From contig JAJPEO010000196.1 in the NCBI GenBank assembly GCA_021166815.1, positions 1 through 8,131 on the forward strand: DNA of 8,131 nt, given 5' to 3'. Position 1 is the stretch's first letter. The number at the start of each line of letters is the position of its first letter. Positions 6,530-8,131 of the stretch are shown here, piece by piece. The notes beneath the pieces were generated by a model. That model saw nothing but the letters and a program-made list of their open reading frames with translations, made no database searches and was not told the DNA's origin. The stretch is from Nocardioides sp. GTDB taxonomy: Bacteria > Actinomycetota > Actinomycetes > Propionibacteriales > Nocardioidaceae. Both the position numbers and the translations under genes were made by a program.

Positions 6530-6802
6530 CTACGACGCGCGACGGGTCGAGTCGTCCCGCGCGGGCTGCCGGCTCGGGCGCACCGCGATCCCGCTGCTGC
6601 GCTCTCGCGCGGCCGCGCCAGGGGCCGTCCGCGCCGCCGGGCGACGCGCCATCGGGTGCTCACGGCTCAGCGCCTCGGCGAGACGTCGGACGGCGACGTC
6701 ACGGTCGACCTCTCCGCGTCCCTCGCGCCCCAGCCAGGTGACCCACCCCATGGCGACCACGAGGACCACCAGGGACGGTACGAGCCAGAGCAGGATCTCC
6801 AC
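6530..6802 (-). CDS. Small single-helix membrane protein, unknown
   Basis: The 90-residue protein opens with a hydrophobic helix (residues about 3-24, ILLWLVPSLVVLVVAMGWVTWL). A short conserved-looking amphipathic stretch follows, GEVDRDVAVRRLAEALSREH (30-49), then a basic, alanine/arginine-rich, probably disordered tail. I do not recognise a family. It is most likely anchored in the membrane with the tail in the cytosol. The GTG start is chosen because the helix begins there, it has no upstream in-frame alternative with a ribosome site, and a TAGGCT box ends 6 bases before it. It lies 26 bases upstream of the PDZ protease gene on the same strand and probably shares its transcript. That the frame is coding rests on the helix and this position. 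Confidence 0.65.
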   Translation of the reverse strand: MEILLWLVPSLVVLVVAMGWVTWLGREGRGEVDRDVAVRRLAEALSREHPMARRPAARTAPGAAARERSSGIAVRPSRQPARDDSTRRAS

Positions 6803-6808
6803 CCGACC

Positions 6809-6814
6809 AGCCTA
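6809..6814 (-). promoter_or_regulatory. -10 box (TAGGCT), possible leaderless start
   Basis: TAGGCT on the minus strand fits the actinobacterial TANNNT -10 pattern and ends 6 bases before the GTG of the small membrane gene, so transcription would begin at or next to the start codon. No Shine-Dalgarno is visible and no clear -35 is seen. It would drive the small gene, the PDZ protease and the genes after them. Confidence 0.45.
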
Positions 6815-6865
6815 GGCAGCGGCGACGGCGGGCGACGTACGACACGCCTCGGCCGCGTGGGGCGT

Positions 6866-7291
6866 TCAGGGGGTGCCGACCCACTCCTCGGTGCCGTCCG
6901 CGAAGACCTGGTGCTTCCAGATCGGGACCTCGGCCTTCAGCACGTCGATGAGGGCGCGCGAGGCGTCGAAGGTCTCGCCGCGGTGGGCAGCGGTGGTCGC
7001 GACGACCACGGCGATGTCGCCGATGGCGAGGTCGCCCACGCGGTGGACGGCCGCCACGCCGCGGACGCCGTGCTCGTCGGCCACCTTGCGGCAGACGTCC
7101 TGCAGGCGCTTGAGCGCGGTGGGGTGGGCGGAGTAGTCGAGCTTCTCCACGTCCTTGCCCGAGTCGTGGTCGCGCACGAGCCCGACGAAGACCGTGAGGC
7201 CGCCGGCACCGGAGTCGCCCAGCGCGGCGACCACCTCGGCGACGTCGAGGGGCGTGTCTCGGATGTCGACGAGGCGTACCGGATCGTTCAC
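6866..7291 (-). CDS. moaE: Molybdopterin synthase catalytic subunit MoaE
   Basis: The 141-residue protein is a full-length MoaE, the large subunit of molybdopterin synthase. It joins thiocarboxylated MoaD to turn cyclic pyranopterin monophosphate into molybdopterin in the cytosol. Visible family marks are FVGLVRDHDSGKDVEKLDYSAHP (35-57) with Arg40, the HRGE loop (103-106), and LKAEVPIWKHQVF (118-130) carrying Lys119 and Lys126, the same numbers as the catalytic lysines of E. coli MoaE. The end EEWVG is also typical. The GTG start has no Shine-Dalgarno but lies 7 bases after TAGACT, so the mRNA may be leaderless. No moaD or other cofactor gene is in the window, and the gene seems to stand alone: 63 bases and a separate promoter-like box precede the next gene. 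Confidence 0.95.
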   Translation of the reverse strand: MNDPVRLVDIRDTPLDVAEVVAALGDSGAGGLTVFVGLVRDHDSGKDVEKLDYSAHPTALKRLQDVCRKVADEHGVRGVAAVHRVGDLAIGDIAVVVATTAAHRGETFDASRALIDVLKAEVPIWKHQVFADGTEEWVGTP

Positions 7292-7298
7292 ACCGGGG

Positions 7299-7304
7299 AG
7301 TCTA
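7299..7304 (-). promoter_or_regulatory. -10 box (TAGACT) of moaE
   Basis: TAGACT on the minus strand is a good actinobacterial -10 and ends 7 bases before the moaE GTG. The absence of a Shine-Dalgarno fits a leaderless transcript. The position 17 bases upstream (7322-7327) has no good -35 sequence and is the same segment that the divergent promoter would use. Confidence 0.5.
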
Positions 7305-7344
7305 GGACGGGACCGAGGCGGGGACCGCTGCTGGGAGGGTTGAG

Positions 7345-7350
7345 TACCGT
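7345..7350 (+). promoter_or_regulatory. -10 box (TACCGT) of the metalloprotease gene
   Basis: TACCGT ends 6 bases before the ATG at 7357. The only purine-rich ribosome-site-like sequence, GGGAGGG at 7333-7339, is 17 bases from the ATG and too far to serve. A leaderless transcript is therefore the simplest reading, though the box is a weak match. Confidence 0.35.
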
Positions 7351-7356
7351 GGACCC

Positions 7357-8131
7357 ATGAGCAGCACCCCCGGCTCCGGCGACGTCCCCGGCGACGACAA
7401 CCCGTTCAAGGGCACGCCCTTCGAGCAGATCTTCAGCGGACTCGGCGCCGGCGGCGCCGCAGGCCTTCCCGACCTGGGCATGCTGATGCAGCACATGCAG
7501 GCCCTCATGCAGCCCCACGACGGCCCGGTGAACTGGGACGTCGTCACGGACATGGCCCGCAAGGTCACCGCGCAGCAGCCCGACCCGTCCCCGAGCGCGG
7601 CCCAGGCCAACGCCGTGGCCGACGCGGTGCGGCTGGCCGACCACTGGCTCGACCCGGTCACCGACTTCTCCTCCGGCGTCACGAGCACGGCCGCGTGGTC
7701 GCGGGCGGAGTGGATCGTCGGGACGGTCGACGTGTGGAAGGTGCTGGTGGAGCCCGTCGCCGGGTCGGCCACCCAGGGCATCGCGCAGGCGATGCCCGAG
7801 GAGATGCGCCAGCTCGCGGGGCCGCTCATCTCGCTGCTCGCGCGGGCCAGCGGCGCCATGGTGGCCAGCCAGGTCGGCAGCGGCCTGGGCACGCTCGCCG
7901 GCGAGGTGCTCAGCGCCTCCGACATCGGCCTGCCGCTCGGCCCCGTCGGCAAGGCGGCCCTGCTGCCCGCCAACGTGGCCGCCTTCGCAGCGGAGCTGCC
8001 CGACGTGACCGAGGACGACGTCCTGCTCTACCTCGCCCTGCGCGAGGCCGCCCACCAGCGGCTCTTCGCGGGCGTCCCGTGGCTGCGCGACCACCTCATC
8101 AGCGCCGTCGCGGAGTACGCCGCCGGCGTCG
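7357..8131 (+). CDS. Zinc-dependent metalloprotease, DUF2342/zincin-like (3' end outside window)
   Basis: The gene reads rightward from ATG and leaves the window after 258 codons with no stop. It matches the actinobacterial zincin-like family formerly called DUF2342 or putative hydrolase. Family-like parts are an N-terminal NPFKGTPFEQIFSGLG (15-30), LGMLMQHMQALMQPHDGPVNWD (42-63), LADHWLDPVTDFSSG (about 97-111), AWSRAEWIV (about 116-124), and LLYLALREAAHQRLFAGVPWL near residues 225-245. In that last segment the E-A-A-H spacing is probably part of the metal site and differs from a plain HExxH. No signal peptide is seen, so a cytosolic protein is likely. Its substrate is not known to me. It is divergent from moaE and shares a 65-base intergenic region. 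In other actinobacteria the gene lies near the PDZ protease and UPF0182 genes, as here. Confidence 0.9.
   Translation, partial: MSSTPGSGDVPGDDNPFKGTPFEQIFSGLGAGGAAGLPDLGMLMQHMQALMQPHDGPVNWDVVTDMARKVTAQQPDPSPSAAQANAVADAVRLADHWLDPVTDFSSGVTSTAAWSRAEWIVGTVDVWKVLVEPVAGSATQGIAQAMPEEMRQLAGPLISLLARASGAMVASQVGSGLGTLAGEVLSASDIGLPLGPVGKAALLPANVAAFAAELPDVTEDDVLLYLALREAAHQRLFAGVPWLRDHLISAVAEYAAGV

Noticed and set aside
7288..8094. A 268-codon minus-strand frame opposite the metalloprotease
   Set aside because: It is antisense to a recognisable metalloprotease gene and has G/H/R/A-rich shadow composition.
1..8131. CRISPR arrays, insertion sequences, integrase or toxin-antitoxin genes
   Set aside because: I looked for regular spaced repeats, transposase or integrase motifs and small paired genes on both strands and found none that could be supported.

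Overview
The window is high-GC DNA from an actinobacterium, most likely a Nocardioides-like member of the Propionibacteriales. That rests on the very high G+C at third codon positions in the core genes, GTG starts, a CCA-less initiator tRNA gene, and a gene order seen in actinobacteria: UPF0182, PPA1309-family, YlbL-type PDZ/Lon-like protease and a zinc-dependent metalloprotease. The genus is inferred.

Positions 1817-8131 look like conserved chromosomal core. A divergent promoter region (7292-7356) separates moaE, read leftward, from a zincin-like metalloprotease gene read rightward that leaves the window at the right edge. After moaE, still leftward, come a 90-residue one-helix membrane protein, a membrane-anchored PDZ/Lon-like protease, a PPA1309-family protein and a 974-residue UPF0182 membrane protein. 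The last three are packed tightly enough to be translationally coupled: a 1-base TGATG overlap and a 1-base gap. An initiator tRNA-fMet gene with its own promoter-like sequence closes this side. Three start codons (moaE, the small membrane gene and the metalloprotease) sit 6-7 bases from TANNNT boxes and lack usable Shine-Dalgarno sequences, so their mRNAs may be leaderless.

Positions 1-1816, downstream of the 3' end of the tRNA gene, look different: more A/T-ending codons, a gene broken by frameshifts, clustered inverted and direct repeats, and an unusual gene that leaves the window at the left edge. This is where an integrated accessory element would be expected, but no integrase and no second attachment site are visible. 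From the tRNA outward it holds a nested hairpin (probable terminator), a tandem 10-base repeat, a second hairpin with an extra arm copy, a DUF402-like gene split over three frames, and a class I methyltransferase. The methyltransferase continues without any internal start into a domain beginning ICGSTRF, typical of nucleoside 2-deoxyribosyltransferase-like proteins. That fusion is the most interesting object here.

The core genes share no single pathway. MoaE makes molybdopterin, the PDZ/Lon-like protein is an envelope protease, and the UPF0182 and PPA1309 proteins have no known function.
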